This document shows positions 55,309 to 64,000 of a stretch of 64,000 nucleotides of DNA, one piece after another (the stretch's first letter is position 1; every line of letters begins with the position of its first letter). The position numbers were made by a program, and so were the translations under genes. This stretch comes from Rhodopirellula islandica (GTDB lineage Bacteria; Planctomycetota; Planctomycetia; Pirellulales; Pirellulaceae), in assembly GCF_001027925.1 (NCBI RefSeq), contig NZ_LECT01000015.1, forward strand, positions 292,114 through 356,113. Direction: 5' to 3'. The notes beneath the pieces are model-generated. The model was not told the origin of the DNA and ran no database searches. It saw only the letters and a program-made list of their open reading frames with translations.

Positions 55309-57574
55309 TCATTTCGCCTGCGGATGGTTCGTCATGTTGTTCGTTCGATTCGTCGCCTGCCGTTTCGCTGGTCCGGTGCTTCCCAGGCTCGTGCTCGATC
55401 CGATCGTTCGGAATCCGGATATGGTTCAAGAAATCGTAGTACTCGATTCCTTCCATGATCCCGCGAGCGTGATGCCCCTCGGCGAAGTAAATCCGTGGCA
55501 ATCGACGCAGCTTGTCGAGCTCGGGACTGTAATTCCCCACGACGACGCCCAATGTGCCGCCCTTCAGCATGCCTTCGTCATTGCCGCAGTCACCCGCGAC
55601 CAGCAATCGCTCCGGTTCAAAACCCCAGCGATAAGCAAGGTGTCGCAACGACAGTTCGCTGCCGCCGCGGAGCGGGATGATGTCTAAAAACGATCCCAGC
55701 GACAACACGACTTTCACACGAAGTCCCGCCGAACGAAGCATTTTGCGGATTTGCGCGACCGCCGGCGATGCTTCTGGGTCGATCCGATAACTGATTTTGA
55801 ACTCGGTTTGGTCCTTTTCCGGCTGCAGAAACAATCCCGGCACATCGTCCAGCACTTCATGAACCAGCTTGGGCTGCCAGTGGTGCTTGATCTGCTTTCG
55901 CCATGAAAGGTCGGGAGTGAGGTCTTGGCCGTAATAAAGTTCCGTCCCCACCGCGGCCGACAAAACATCTGGACGAGGCAAGTTGAGCTTGGTGATCAAC
56001 GCCATCGCTTCGTCGAGAGATCGGCCGGTGTCGATCCCGAACCCGATGTCCCGACCTGCCGTGTTCAACAGATCAACAAAGTCGGCCAACGCATCGTCGT
56101 CGCCGGTCAACGTGTTGTCGAGGTCCGTCATGATGATGCGGTCGAACTCAGGCAGTCGACGCGTCGTTCGGCCTGCCGATTGTGCCAACGCGGGGGTGGC
56201 GGACTGCTCGATGATCTCAGTCACGTCTCGCAGGTAACGGTCAACGTGGTTGCTCCAACTGTAGTGCGTTCGCGACCCCTCGATGCCGTTTTCCGACCAA
56301 GTCTGCCACTGCTCTGGTTCGGTCAAACCTCGCATCAACGCATGATCAATTTCCTCTGCTGAAAGCGGGTCGATCAGCAATCCGTTTTGGCAGTTGGCGA
56401 TGATATCACTGGGGCCACCGTCATTGGTGGCAACGATCGGAACGCCACTGGCAGCCGCCTCCAACAGTGTCAAACCAAACGGTTCCGTCAACGCTGGGTT
56501 GACGAAAATCCCCTTGCGGCGGGCGGTCAGTCGATACAAGTCCGGGACATCACTGGGTCGATGCGACTTCGGATACGCAACGTGACCGTACAAGTTGTAA
56601 ACATCAATCAGATGCAACACGTTGGTGAGAACTCGACGCTGGCCAGAGGGCATCTCGCGAAGGTCTTCTCGGGACCCCAGGACGAGAACCAAATTCGCCA
56701 TTTCGCGAAACTTGGGATTCTCACCGAACACTCGAACCAACATCTCAATGTTTTTGCGTTCGTCAGGACGAGCCATGGCGACCACCATCGGCTTTTCGGC
56801 GTCCTTCAAAAAGGGTGTGAGCTGGTCGTGGATCCGTGGCAGCGGCTCCGTCTCGTCGACGGGGTAGAACTGCTTGAGATCAACGCCCGGCGGGATGACT
56901 TCCATCCGACCGGGTTGGTAGTGATCGTAAATCGCGTACTGTTCCTCCACTTCTTGACCAGTGCTGGTGATCACCAGCGACGCGGTCTCAAGTGCGAACT
57001 CTTCCGCTTCTTCGCGGACGGTGAATTTGAACTTCCGGTCCAAATCCCGAGGCGGCTTGGGAGCCTTGGATTCTTGCGATGCCGCGATCAGACGCTGGCG
57101 TTTGACTCGTCCCAGGGAGTGCCCCGTGAAGACGTAGGGAACGTGAAGAAGACGAGCCAGTTGGCCGCCCGCGTAACCCGCGTCGGCGTAGTGCCCGTGG
57201 ATCAAATCAGGCAAACCAACTCGCCGGTAGTGCCCCAACATCTGATCAATGAAGGTCTCCAAATAAGGCCAGAGACCTTCTTTGCGGAGATATCGTTTGG
57301 GGCCAAACGGCACGCGAACGATTTTCGCTTTTGAATTGATGACCTCTTCGACCTGGGCGTAGTCCGGACCGACCCGCTCGTCGAAGATTTGCCGCGTGAC
57401 CAATTCCACGGATTCAATTTCTTCTCGACGCGAAAGCTCTTCCGCTAATTCGAGAACGTATTTGATCTGTCCTCCCGTGTCCGCGTCTCGACCAAGCTCG
57501 GGATCTCGAGCACGGATCAGTCCGTGCAAACTAAGCAAAGTGACGCGAAGTGTCCCGCTGGCGGGCATACTCAT
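55259..57574 (-). CDS. sps: sucrose-phosphate synthase with C-terminal SPP-like domain
   Basis: 771 residues from ATG 57574, which has AGGA five bases upstream (track start TTG 57619 overlaps fructokinase). The GT4 domain spans about residues 10-460: [32 protein letters not shown], and [19 protein letters not shown]. The C-terminal HAD domain (about 480-720) keeps M-T-D-L-D-N-T-L and G-D-C-G-N-D, so the phosphatase residues look complete. Makes sucrose 6-phosphate from UDP/ADP-glucose and fructose 6-phosphate. 41 bases follow fructokinase. Confidence 0.93.
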   Translation of the reverse strand: MSMPASGTLRVTLLSLHGLIRARDPELGRDADTGGQIKYVLELAEELSRREEIESVELVTRQIFDERVGPDYAQVEEVINSKAKIVRVPFGPKRYLRKEGLWPYLETFIDQMLGHYRRVGLPDLIHGHYADAGYAGGQLARLLHVPYVFTGHSLGRVKRQRLIAASQESKAPKPPRDLDRKFKFTVREEAEEFALETASLVITSTGQEVEEQYAIYDHYQPGRMEVIPPGVDLKQFYPVDETEPLPRIHDQLTPFLKDAEKPMVVAMARPDERKNIEMLVRVFGENPKFREMANLVLVLGSREDLREMPSGQRRVLTNVLHLIDVYNLYGHVAYPKSHRPSDVPDLYRLTARRKGIFVNPALTEPFGLTLLEAAASGVPIVATNDGGPSDIIANCQNGLLIDPLSAEEIDHALMRGLTEPEQWQTWSENGIEGSRTHYSWSNHVDRYLRDVTEIIEQSATPALAQSAGRTTRRLPEFDRIIMTDLDNTLTGDDDALADFVDLLNTAGRDIGFGIDTGRSLDEAMALITKLNLPRPDVLSAAVGTELYYGQDLTPDLSWRKQIKHHWQPKLVHEVLDDVPGLFLQPEKDQTEFKISYRIDPEASPAVAQIRKMLRSAGLRVKVVLSLGSFLDIIPLRGGSELSLRHLAYRWGFEPERLLVAGDCGNDEGMLKGGTLGVVVGNYSPELDKLRRLPRIYFAEGHHARGIMEGIEYYDFLNHIRIPNDRIEHEPGKHRTSETAGDESNEQHDEPSAGEMNDDPHQRQSSETATAS

Positions 57575-57615
57575 AGCATTCCTGTCGATAGAAGGGCCGG
57601 GCCCGCAGGTTGCGT

Positions 57616-58644
57616 TCAATCATCCGGAACGCGATGGGGATCCTCGGTGAAATCAATCCGATAAAAACTGGTCTCGTCGCTGGTCGCTCCCGGCAGCCCA
57701 CACACCTGAGATGCAAACCGAGTTGCACGTTTCAGGGTTGGCTCCACCGGAAGATTTCTCAAATGCCCGGCGATCACCACCGACGCAAACGCGTCCCCGG
57801 CACCGACCGGGTCGATCAGAGGGTCTGGTTCCGGAGCGGCCACGGTGATCGGTTTTGCATCACCGACGCCACTGGATTGGCTGGATTCGCTCAAATGACA
57901 CTCCGCACCGTCCGCGCCGAGCGTCACCAGGAGACATTTGAGATTGCTGTACTTATCAAGCAATTCGCGTGCCGCTGCTCGCCGGTCGGATGAGCTGGAT
58001 AATTTGCGACCAGCCAGGTCGCTCATTTCGTCCTCATTCAATTTGACCAACCCCGCTCCAGGCATCAGGTCATCCAACCAAGCCACGTCGTAGTGTGGCT
58101 TCCGAACATTGATGTCAAAGAACACGTCGAGCTGAGTGGCTTCGTCGTCCGCAAAGTGATCGCGGAGGCGGTGAATGGTTTCACGATTGCTTGGACTTCG
58201 ATAAGCCAATGTTCCGTGATACAGCAACGAAGGCAGACCTTGCTGGGTGGCTTCGCGAATTCGTTGTTTTACCGATTCCAACACGGATTCGTTGGGCACG
58301 GGGATCTGGTCGTAGGCCACACCGCGAACGATTTCGTATTGTGGCTCGCCATTCAGAAGCGTCACCGCGACGGTGCCAGTGGAAACGCCCGGCAAAACAG
58401 CGACGCCGTCGGTGGACAATCCCCACAAACGCATCCGGCGCAGAATTTCAGTGCCGAGATCGTCATCCCCCACCGCGCTGACGAACAAAGGCAGCAGTCC
58501 GAAGCCTGCCAAATTCCAAGCCACATTCAGCGGAGCACCGCCAAGAACTTGGCGATCAGGGAAACAATCCCAAAGCACTTCACCCACGATGATTGCCACG
58601 CCTGCCGGAGGATCTTGACTGCGGGCAATCGACGAATCGGTCAT
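57616..58644 (-). CDS. PfkB-family sugar kinase, probably fructokinase
   Basis: 342 residues from ATG 58644; GTG 58707 is an alternative. The N-terminal loop [12 protein letters not shown] and the catalytic anion hole [11 protein letters not shown] are typical of fructokinases. It stands directly upstream of sucrose-phosphate synthase and amylosucrase on the same strand, as in methanotroph sps-spp-frk-ams clusters, so phosphorylation of the fructose freed by amylosucrase is the best guess. Other hexose or ribose kinases cannot be ruled out from the sequence. The promoter must lie in the 79 bases to the divergent gene. Confidence 0.88.
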   Translation of the reverse strand: MTDSSIARSQDPPAGVAIIVGEVLWDCFPDRQVLGGAPLNVAWNLAGFGLLPLFVSAVGDDDLGTEILRRMRLWGLSTDGVAVLPGVSTGTVAVTLLNGEPQYEIVRGVAYDQIPVPNESVLESVKQRIREATQQGLPSLLYHGTLAYRSPSNRETIHRLRDHFADDEATQLDVFFDINVRKPHYDVAWLDDLMPGAGLVKLNEDEMSDLAGRKLSSSSDRRAAARELLDKYSNLKCLLVTLGADGAECHLSESSQSSGVGDAKPITVAAPEPDPLIDPVGAGDAFASVVIAGHLRNLPVEPTLKRATRFASQVCGLPGATSDETSFYRIDFTEDPHRVPDD

Positions 58645-58723
58645 CGTGCGTTGTAATCCTGGGGAAGCAAACTGACTGAAAATCGAAACATTATCCTCAC
58701 GCGACACCGCTTAATCTTACACG

Positions 58724-61540
58724 ATGAATTCCACGATCGCATCCAACCCCAGCCCTGCACGAACCGTTTCCATGACGTCCTTGCCACCGAAGGTCTTGGC
58801 AACGGATTTGGATGGGACTTTCCTGCCTCTCGAAGGGGACGATGCCGCCTTAGTGTCGATGGGACAAATTCGTGAGTTGCTGCAAACCACCGAAATCCCC
58901 CTGGTTTTCGTCACCGGGCGACATTTCGATTCCGTGCGAAACGCCATCGGTGAATTCGATTTGCCAAATCCAGATTGGATTTTGTGTGACGTTGGTGTCA
59001 GCATCTACCGCCGAGACAGGGAGGGCAACTACGTTCTCCAATCCGCCTACGAAGAGCTCCTCGACGAAGTCCTCGGCAACATTGAGATTGAGAAACATCG
59101 GCAAGCGATCGCCGAACTGGACGACTTCACCTTGCAGGAATCGTTCAAACAAGGCCGACACAAATGGAGCTACTACGTCCCGGCTGACCAACTGGACGCT
59201 TGCCACCACGCGGTCGAAGCGTATCTCAAATTGCACGAACTCCCCTGCAGCATCGTCAGCAGCATCGACCCGTTCAACAACGATGGCTTGGTCGACGTCT
59301 TGCCTCACGGAGCCTCCAAGGCCTTCGCGTTGCAGTGGTGGTGCGAACAAAATGATCTGCAACCAGAGCAGATCGTGTTCTGCGGCGACTCGGGCAACGA
59401 CACTGCGGCCCTGATCGCTGGCTATCGAGCTGTTGTGGTTGGCAACGCCGACCGCCAGATCGCTCGCCAGATCGCCGACACGCATCACGCCTCGGGCTGG
59501 GTGGATCGATTGAAGTTGGCTCGTGGAACCAGCACGTCAGGCGTCTTGGAAGGCGCGCGTTGGTTTGGGCTTTTTGATTCGCCTGCCAAAAACGTTCCGG
59601 CGGAACCCAACCCCGACGTGCTGCCCGAATCGATCCCCTGGGGAGCCCGACTGATCGGAGCCAACCGAGCCGAGTTCACTTTGTGGGCTCCCAAGCAAAA
59701 ACGGGTGGTCCTGGAAGTGCTTCCGAACCAACTGTTCCGAATGCAACGCCAAGACCGAGGCTTTCATCATGCCATCGTCGACGGGGTCACCGATGGCACC
59801 CGGTACCAATTCCGATTCGTTCGCGAAGAACACGGCGCGGCGTTCGATGATGGCGCAACCGAACTGACGCCCGATATGCTCTTGCATCCGCTTCCTGATC
59901 CGGCGTCCCGCTTCCAACCCGAAGGTGTCCATGGCCCCTCCGCGATTGTTGCCACTCAGTTTCCTTTTCAACCAACAGCCGATCCAGCTGCCGACGAATT
60001 GGATGAACTGATCATCTACGAGATGCACCTGGGCACGTTCACCGAGAAAGGGACCTATCTCTCCGCCATCGAACGCTTGGACGAATTGGTCGACCTGGGA
60101 ATCACAGCGATTGAATTGATGCCGATTGCCGCGTGCGCTGGTCGTTGGAACTGGGGGTACGACGGGACACATTGGTACGCTCCGATGACGGCGTTCGGAA
60201 CTCCCGATGAGTTTCGACAACTGATCGACGCGGCGCACACCCGCGGGCTGCTGATGATGATCGATGTTGTTTACAACCACTTTGGTCCCGAAGGCAACTA
60301 CTGGTCTGAGTTTGGACCTTACACGTCTCGCAAACACAACACGGTCTGGGGAGCAGCTCCGAATTTCGATGATCCCAAACGAGGCGACCTTGTTCGTCGA
60401 TTTGTGATCGACAACGCGATCATGTGGCTCCAAGAATACAACTTGGATGGTCTGCGGGTGGACGCCATTCACTGCATGAAAGACGACTCGGAGAAACACA
60501 TCACGACTCAGATGAGCGAGGAGATTCGACGCTGGTCCGACCAAGTCGGCCGTCGCGTCTGGCTGATCGCCGAAACCAATGTCTACGATGCCGCAATGGT
60601 CAAACCACTCAGCGAAGGCGGCACCGGATTCGATGCGCAGTGGAGCGATGACTACGTCCACAGCATGTTCGCGACCGTTCGGCCGGGCGAACAACTCACC
60701 CATCGAACCTACTCGCCAGGCAGCGACTTGGAAAAAACGCTGCGTCGGGGATTCGTGTTCGCCGGTGACGTTCGAGGTGACCGAGGCCGCGAGTCGGCCA
60801 CCACCTTGGACACCGACGAAATGCTGCCACGCATCGACACTCGGTCGTCCATCGTCTGCATCCAAAACCACGACTTCATCGGCAACCATCCCACCGGCAT
60901 GCGTTTGCATCAACTGACCTCGCCGGAGACGCAGGCCGCCGCAGTGACGCTGGCGATCCTGATGCCATCGATTCCGATGCTCTTCATGGGAGAAGAATTC
61001 GCCTCCCCCAACCCATTTCAGTTCTTTGTTGACTTTGGCGACCCGCGATTGCAACGGGCGGTGGTTCGAGGTCGCAAACGCGATTACCCCCAGCACGATT
61101 GGAGCGACGGGGTGCTCCCCACCGACGAAGCAGCGATGCGGTCCTCCGTGATCGGCAGCGTGGAGTCGGGCAGCGAGACGATGCGAAACTGGTACAAGAC
61201 ACTGATCTCGATCCGCAAACGCTTCGTTGAAACCGGGCTCTTGTCACCGGACAACTTTCATGTCGAAGTCAACCGCGAGGTCAACCTGTACTCGCTCAGC
61301 TACCAATCCCCGGACGAGGCGTTGCAGGTCATGGTCCGCCTGTCACCTCTGCAGGAAGAAGACGACACGAACGAACCAGCGACCGTCCAACCGTTGCCGA
61401 CCAAACCGATGGAAGGGTCGCCTGGGTCATGGCGGTTGCTCGCCGACTCAATGGAAGCATTCGGAGAGCCGTTGACCGATGGATTGCTCCCCAACCACGC
61501 TCGCATCTGCTTGTTCGAAAGCGAAGAATCGAACACCTAA
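58724..61540 (+). CDS. fusion: sucrose-phosphatase-like HAD domain + TreZ-like GH13 glycosidase
   Basis: 938 residues from ATG 58724 (ATG 58772 possible). Residues about 20-260 are an S6PP/SPP-type HAD phosphatase: A-T-D-L-D-G-T-F, F-V-T-G-R, I-L-C-D-V-G-V-S-I-Y, and F-C-G-D-S-G-N-D. From about 305 it resembles malto-oligosyltrehalose trehalohydrolase (GH13_10): an E-set/CBM48-like domain (W-G-A-R-L-I-G-A-N-R-A-E-F-T-L-W-A-P), then Y-E-M-H-L-G-T-F-T, W-N-W-G-Y-D-G-T-H-W and V-V-Y-N-H-F-G-P-E-G. Catalytic Asp580 (L-R-V-D-A-I-H), Glu617 (I-A-E-T-N-V) and Asp717 (Q-N-H-D-F-I-G) are present. Divergent from the fructokinase operon, so both may share a control region. Confidence 0.88.
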   Translation: MNSTIASNPSPARTVSMTSLPPKVLATDLDGTFLPLEGDDAALVSMGQIRELLQTTEIPLVFVTGRHFDSVRNAIGEFDLPNPDWILCDVGVSIYRRDREGNYVLQSAYEELLDEVLGNIEIEKHRQAIAELDDFTLQESFKQGRHKWSYYVPADQLDACHHAVEAYLKLHELPCSIVSSIDPFNNDGLVDVLPHGASKAFALQWWCEQNDLQPEQIVFCGDSGNDTAALIAGYRAVVVGNADRQIARQIADTHHASGWVDRLKLARGTSTSGVLEGARWFGLFDSPAKNVPAEPNPDVLPESIPWGARLIGANRAEFTLWAPKQKRVVLEVLPNQLFRMQRQDRGFHHAIVDGVTDGTRYQFRFVREEHGAAFDDGATELTPDMLLHPLPDPASRFQPEGVHGPSAIVATQFPFQPTADPAADELDELIIYEMHLGTFTEKGTYLSAIERLDELVDLGITAIELMPIAACAGRWNWGYDGTHWYAPMTAFGTPDEFRQLIDAAHTRGLLMMIDVVYNHFGPEGNYWSEFGPYTSRKHNTVWGAAPNFDDPKRGDLVRRFVIDNAIMWLQEYNLDGLRVDAIHCMKDDSEKHITTQMSEEIRRWSDQVGRRVWLIAETNVYDAAMVKPLSEGGTGFDAQWSDDYVHSMFATVRPGEQLTHRTYSPGSDLEKTLRRGFVFAGDVRGDRGRESATTLDTDEMLPRIDTRSSIVCIQNHDFIGNHPTGMRLHQLTSPETQAAAVTLAILMPSIPMLFMGEEFASPNPFQFFVDFGDPRLQRAVVRGRKRDYPQHDWSDGVLPTDEAAMRSSVIGSVESGSETMRNWYKTLISIRKRFVETGLLSPDNFHVEVNREVNLYSLSYQSPDEALQVMVRLSPLQEEDDTNEPATVQPLPTKPMEGSPGSWRLLADSMEAFGEPLTDGLLPNHARICLFESEESNT

Positions 61541-61646
61541 CCTTCGCCGACCTGCCGAAACCGCCCTGTTTACCAACCATGTCTCTGCTTTGGCGTCGTT
61601 TCTGTCGCTGCATGGTTTGATTGAACTTGAGGCAAAAATGCGATTT

Positions 61647-61668
61647 TCCTAAAGTCGCGACTTCAGGA
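61647..61668. promoter_or_regulatory. 22-bp near-perfect palindrome upstream of the foldase gene
   Basis: TCCT-A-AAGTCGCGACTT-C-AGGA: a perfect 12-bp centre with matching outer TCCT/AGGA, one mismatched pair between. It lies 33 bases before the ATG of the PpiC gene in an otherwise featureless 160-base gap, where an operator could sit. No T-run follows, so it is not a terminator. Confidence 0.45.
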
Positions 61669-61700
61669 CCAAAATCACCCGGATAAAGGAATGTCCGAAG

Positions 61701-63509
61701 ATGACCATTCAATCACACTTGGCGTTGCCCCCAACGTCCTCCCGCACGTTCATTCGTCGAGCCATTGTGCTCACCGCTGCCATCGTGGCGATCCTGGGCG
61801 GCGTTTCGACCATGCGAGTCGAAGCGGCGGAAAACTCGGTCGTCGCCGTGGTCAATGCCGACCCGATTTCACGTGATGCGTTGGCCTCCGCCAGCGTGGA
61901 GCGGTACGGGACCGATGTTTTGGACAACTTGATCAACCGGCACTTGATCATGCAGGAATGCAACCGCCGTGGACTGGGCGTCACCAATGAAGAGGTTCGC
62001 ACCGAAATCTTTCGGGTCGCCAAGAAGTTTGGCCTGAATGTCGAAAGCTACCTGCAATTGCTGCAAGAAGAACGCGACATCACACCAGATCAATACAGTC
62101 GCGAAATCATTTGGCCCATGCTGGCACTGCGAAAACTGGTGGCCGACGAAGTGGTCGTTTCCCAAGACGAATTCAACCGTGCCTTTGTTTCCCAATATGG
62201 CGAAGCGATCAAATGCCGGATGGTGATGGTGCAAGACCAATCGCAAGCCACCCAACTGCATGCTCAAGCCGTCGCCGAACCAAGCAGCTTCGCTCGGCTA
62301 GCCAAAGAATTCAGCGAAGACCCCACCAGTGCCAGCGTCGGTGGATTGATTCCACCGATCCGCCGCTACATGGGTGACCAAGCCATTGAAGATGCTGCCT
62401 TCGCTTTGGATGTGGCGGAAGTCTCCGATGTGTTGCCAGTCGGCGACCACTGGATGTTCTTGCAAGCCGTTCGCCGGATGCCAGCCAGTCAACCGGCGCC
62501 GCAAGCCTTGCCCGCGATCAAAGAACAGATCAACGACCGAATCCGCGACGAAAAGATGAAAACAGCCGCCAGCCAACTGTTCGCCCAACTTCAGGAACAA
62601 GCTCAAGTCGTCAAAGTCTTGGGGGACGCCGAAGCATCAGCCAAGTACCCCGGCGTCGCCGCAATCATCAATGGACAACAAGTTTCGATCGCCAACGTGG
62701 CAGCCGAGTGCATCAAGCGTCATGGCGAAAGCGTCTTGGAAGGCGAAATCAATCGCAAGTTGCTGACTCAAGCCCTCGCGAAATCGGGCAAGAAGATCAG
62801 CAATGAGGACTTGAAACGCGAGATCGAACGAGCCGCGATCAGCTTTGGCTACATGAACGCAAACGGATCTGCGGACATCGAAGGCTGGTTCGCTGCCGTC
62901 CTCGAAGGTGGCCCCGGCACCCGTGAGGTTTACATCGAAGACGTGGTCTGGCCGAGCGTCGCACTCAAGAAGTTGGTCGAAGACGAAACGAACCTGACCC
63001 AAGAAGACCTGCAACAAGGCTTCGAATCGCACTACGGACCTCGTGCCGAAGTTCTGGCGTGCGTGTTGTCCGACCAACGCAGCGCTCAAAAGGTCTGGGA
63101 GATGGCTCGCGACAACCCGACGGACCAATTCTTCGGCCAGCTCGCAAACCAGTACAGCATCGAACCGGTGTCCTCCAGCAACTTCGGGAAGGTCCCGCCG
63201 ATTCGCAAGCACGGTGGCCAGCCCTCGGTTGAGAAAGAGGTCTTCCAAATGAAGCCCGGTGACCTCAGCGGAATCATCGCGACGGGTGACAAGTACATCA
63301 TCCTGCGTTGCCAAGGATTCACCGAGCCCGTTGTTTCGGACTTCAGTGCGGTCCAAGAAGAACTCCGCAGCGTTCTGATCGAAAAGAAAATGAACGTGGC
63401 GATGGGCATGAAGTACGATCAACTCAAGCAAACCGCTGAGATCGACAACTTCTTCGTCGCTGCCAAAGAAATCCCACGCGTGGCGGCCGAGAGCAACGGC
63501 ACTCGCTGA
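61701..63509 (+). CDS. secreted PpiC/SurA-type peptidyl-prolyl isomerase, internally duplicated
   Basis: 602 residues. Signal peptide (A-I-V-L-T-A-A-I-V-A-I-L-G-G) ends near V-E-A-A-E-N. Two similar halves follow. The first has A-V-V-N-A-D-P-I-S-R-D-A-L, L-I-N-R-H-L-I-M-Q-E and a parvulin domain (F-A-R-L-A-K-E-F-S-E-D-P-T-S-A-S-V-G-G); the second repeats A-I-I-N-G-Q-Q-V-S, E-I-N-R-K-L-L and a shortened F-G-Q-L-A-N-Q-Y-S. So it is SurA_N plus parvulin, twice. It likely assists folding of outer membrane proteins such as the porin here. A strong terminator follows. Confidence 0.85.
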   Translation: MTIQSHLALPPTSSRTFIRRAIVLTAAIVAILGGVSTMRVEAAENSVVAVVNADPISRDALASASVERYGTDVLDNLINRHLIMQECNRRGLGVTNEEVRTEIFRVAKKFGLNVESYLQLLQEERDITPDQYSREIIWPMLALRKLVADEVVVSQDEFNRAFVSQYGEAIKCRMVMVQDQSQATQLHAQAVAEPSSFARLAKEFSEDPTSASVGGLIPPIRRYMGDQAIEDAAFALDVAEVSDVLPVGDHWMFLQAVRRMPASQPAPQALPAIKEQINDRIRDEKMKTAASQLFAQLQEQAQVVKVLGDAEASAKYPGVAAIINGQQVSIANVAAECIKRHGESVLEGEINRKLLTQALAKSGKKISNEDLKREIERAAISFGYMNANGSADIEGWFAAVLEGGPGTREVYIEDVVWPSVALKKLVEDETNLTQEDLQQGFESHYGPRAEVLACVLSDQRSAQKVWEMARDNPTDQFFGQLANQYSIEPVSSSNFGKVPPIRKHGGQPSVEKEVFQMKPGDLSGIIATGDKYIILRCQGFTEPVVSDFSAVQEELRSVLIEKKMNVAMGMKYDQLKQTAEIDNFFVAAKEIPRVAAESNGTR

Positions 63510-63564
63510 TCGCCCGGAACACTCAACGATTTCTCTGAGCAAGACCGTTCAGACAACAACATCG

Positions 63565-63603
63565 GCCACGCCTGGATGCCCATCATCCAAGCGTGGCTTT
63601 TTT
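63565..63603 (+). terminator. rho-independent terminator after the foldase gene
   Basis: A 14-bp stem (GCCACGC-C-TGGATG with CATCC-A-AGCGTGGC, one mismatch), loop CCCAT, then TTTTTT. It starts 56 bases after the stop codon. Confidence 0.95.
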
Positions 63604-63644
63604 CTTGTTTTGCCAACGAGTGGTCTGTTACAGCTTGATTTCAG

Positions 63645-63710
63645 GGTAGCGAAACTCGTCAAGAGTTTTGTTGATAGCGGGAAAACCGAAAGTCTTGACG
63701 ACTTTCGCTA
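63645..63710. repeat. 19-bp inverted repeat pair, dispersed type
   Basis: GTAGCGAAACTCGTCAAGA at 63645-63663 is the reverse complement of 63692-63710 except for one base. The spacer is 28 bases. Not followed by a T-run. Confidence 0.7.
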
Positions 63711-63914
63711 CGGCCGGAACCCTCTCCCGAAACGAAGTTGGTGGAGAGGTCGAGCGACGCCGTTCAGGCGTACGCGAGGGTGAGGGACGGGCATGGGAGG
63801 CGGCGTGAATTTCCCTCCCCCGGAAAGCTCGCTTTCCGACGCCTCCCGCTGCGGAGGTCGTGCAGTTTTCTGGTGCTGGGTTTTGGCGGGTTCCTGCAGC
63901 AACCACCCATCACA

Positions 63915-64000
63915 ACCCGACGCGTGAGCGAGGGACGCCCCCAACTCCCACGACGGCCCCATCCGGGGCGACCGTTTGTTTTCCGGCATCGGTCTCTCGG
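63915..64000. repeat. dispersed hairpin repeat, cut by the window end
   Basis: Begins with CCCGACGCGTGAGCGAGG and continues with GGCCCCATCCGGGGCGACCG and the start of TCGGTCTC, the same modules as at 10131, 25016 and 51390. The stretch 63711-63914 before it has no gene that I can support; it contains further GC-rich short repeats. Confidence 0.75.

Noticed and set aside
59537..61096. 519-residue reverse open frame
   Set aside because: Antisense shadow of the GH13 part of the fusion gene.
1..64000. tRNA, rRNA and transposase genes
   Set aside because: I looked for tRNA T-loop motifs, rRNA segments and transposase motifs and found none that I could support.

Overview
The window looks like chromosomal DNA of a Rhodopirellula-like planctomycete (family Pirellulaceae). 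The pointers are a DUF1559 pseudopilin at the left edge, a secreted sulfatase beside a sialidase-like protein, a Gfo/Idh/MocA oxidoreductase with a Tat signal, short membrane proteins that open with N-P-Y motifs, an oversized signal peptidase I with insertions, and many hairpin-rich dispersed repeats between genes. This placement is inferred from gene content and style; no rRNA or tRNA gene is present to confirm it. I saw no transposase, prophage or CRISPR array.

Layout. 1-5.3 kb: pseudopilin fragment, a GT-C type glycosyltransferase, and a tandem pair of paralogous secreted proteins. 3.9-6.5 kb: four copies of a 123-bp multi-hairpin repeat. 6.5-24.9 kb: housekeeping genes (nth, cysE, rdgB, queD) mixed with planctomycete envelope proteins, including a pseudo-CHAT protein, a FlgI-like/HEAT lipoprotein, a di-haem cytochrome and a DoxX-oxidoreductase pair, and interrupted at 10.1-11.5 kb by a tandem array with a 247-bp period. 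25.0-25.8 kb: a duplicated 388-bp repeat block. 25.9-35.9 kb: sialidase, sulfatase, ilvA, lptB, lepB, a TolC-like protein and a DinB-like secreted protein. 36.1-42.4 kb: a Tad/Flp pilus locus (flp, tadV/cpaA, cpaB, cpaC, cpaE). 42.5-51.2 kb: lnt, carA-proS, ychF and an OprP-like porin. 51.4-52.0 kb: a third repeat block. 52.1-63.5 kb: queA, a sucrose/alpha-glucan cluster, and a PpiC/SurA-type foldase.

Two systems stand out. First, the leader of the Flp pilin gene carries a good match to the cyclic-di-GMP-I (GEMM) riboswitch, which would place pilus production directly under second-messenger control. The cluster lacks tadA/B/C within the window, so the machinery is probably split between loci. 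Second, fructokinase, bidomain sucrose-phosphate synthase and amylosucrase lie on one strand, divergent from a fusion of a sucrose-phosphate-phosphatase-like HAD domain with a TreZ-like GH13 enzyme. Together they suggest a cycle in which sucrose is made, its glucosyl unit is passed to alpha-glucan, and fructose is recycled; the fused protein would link phosphatase and glucan-trimming activities.

The intergenic DNA is also notable. At least three repeat families share hairpin modules (GC-rich CCCCGG...GGGG stems and a CTCGGGG...CCCCGAG stem) in tandem and dispersed forms.
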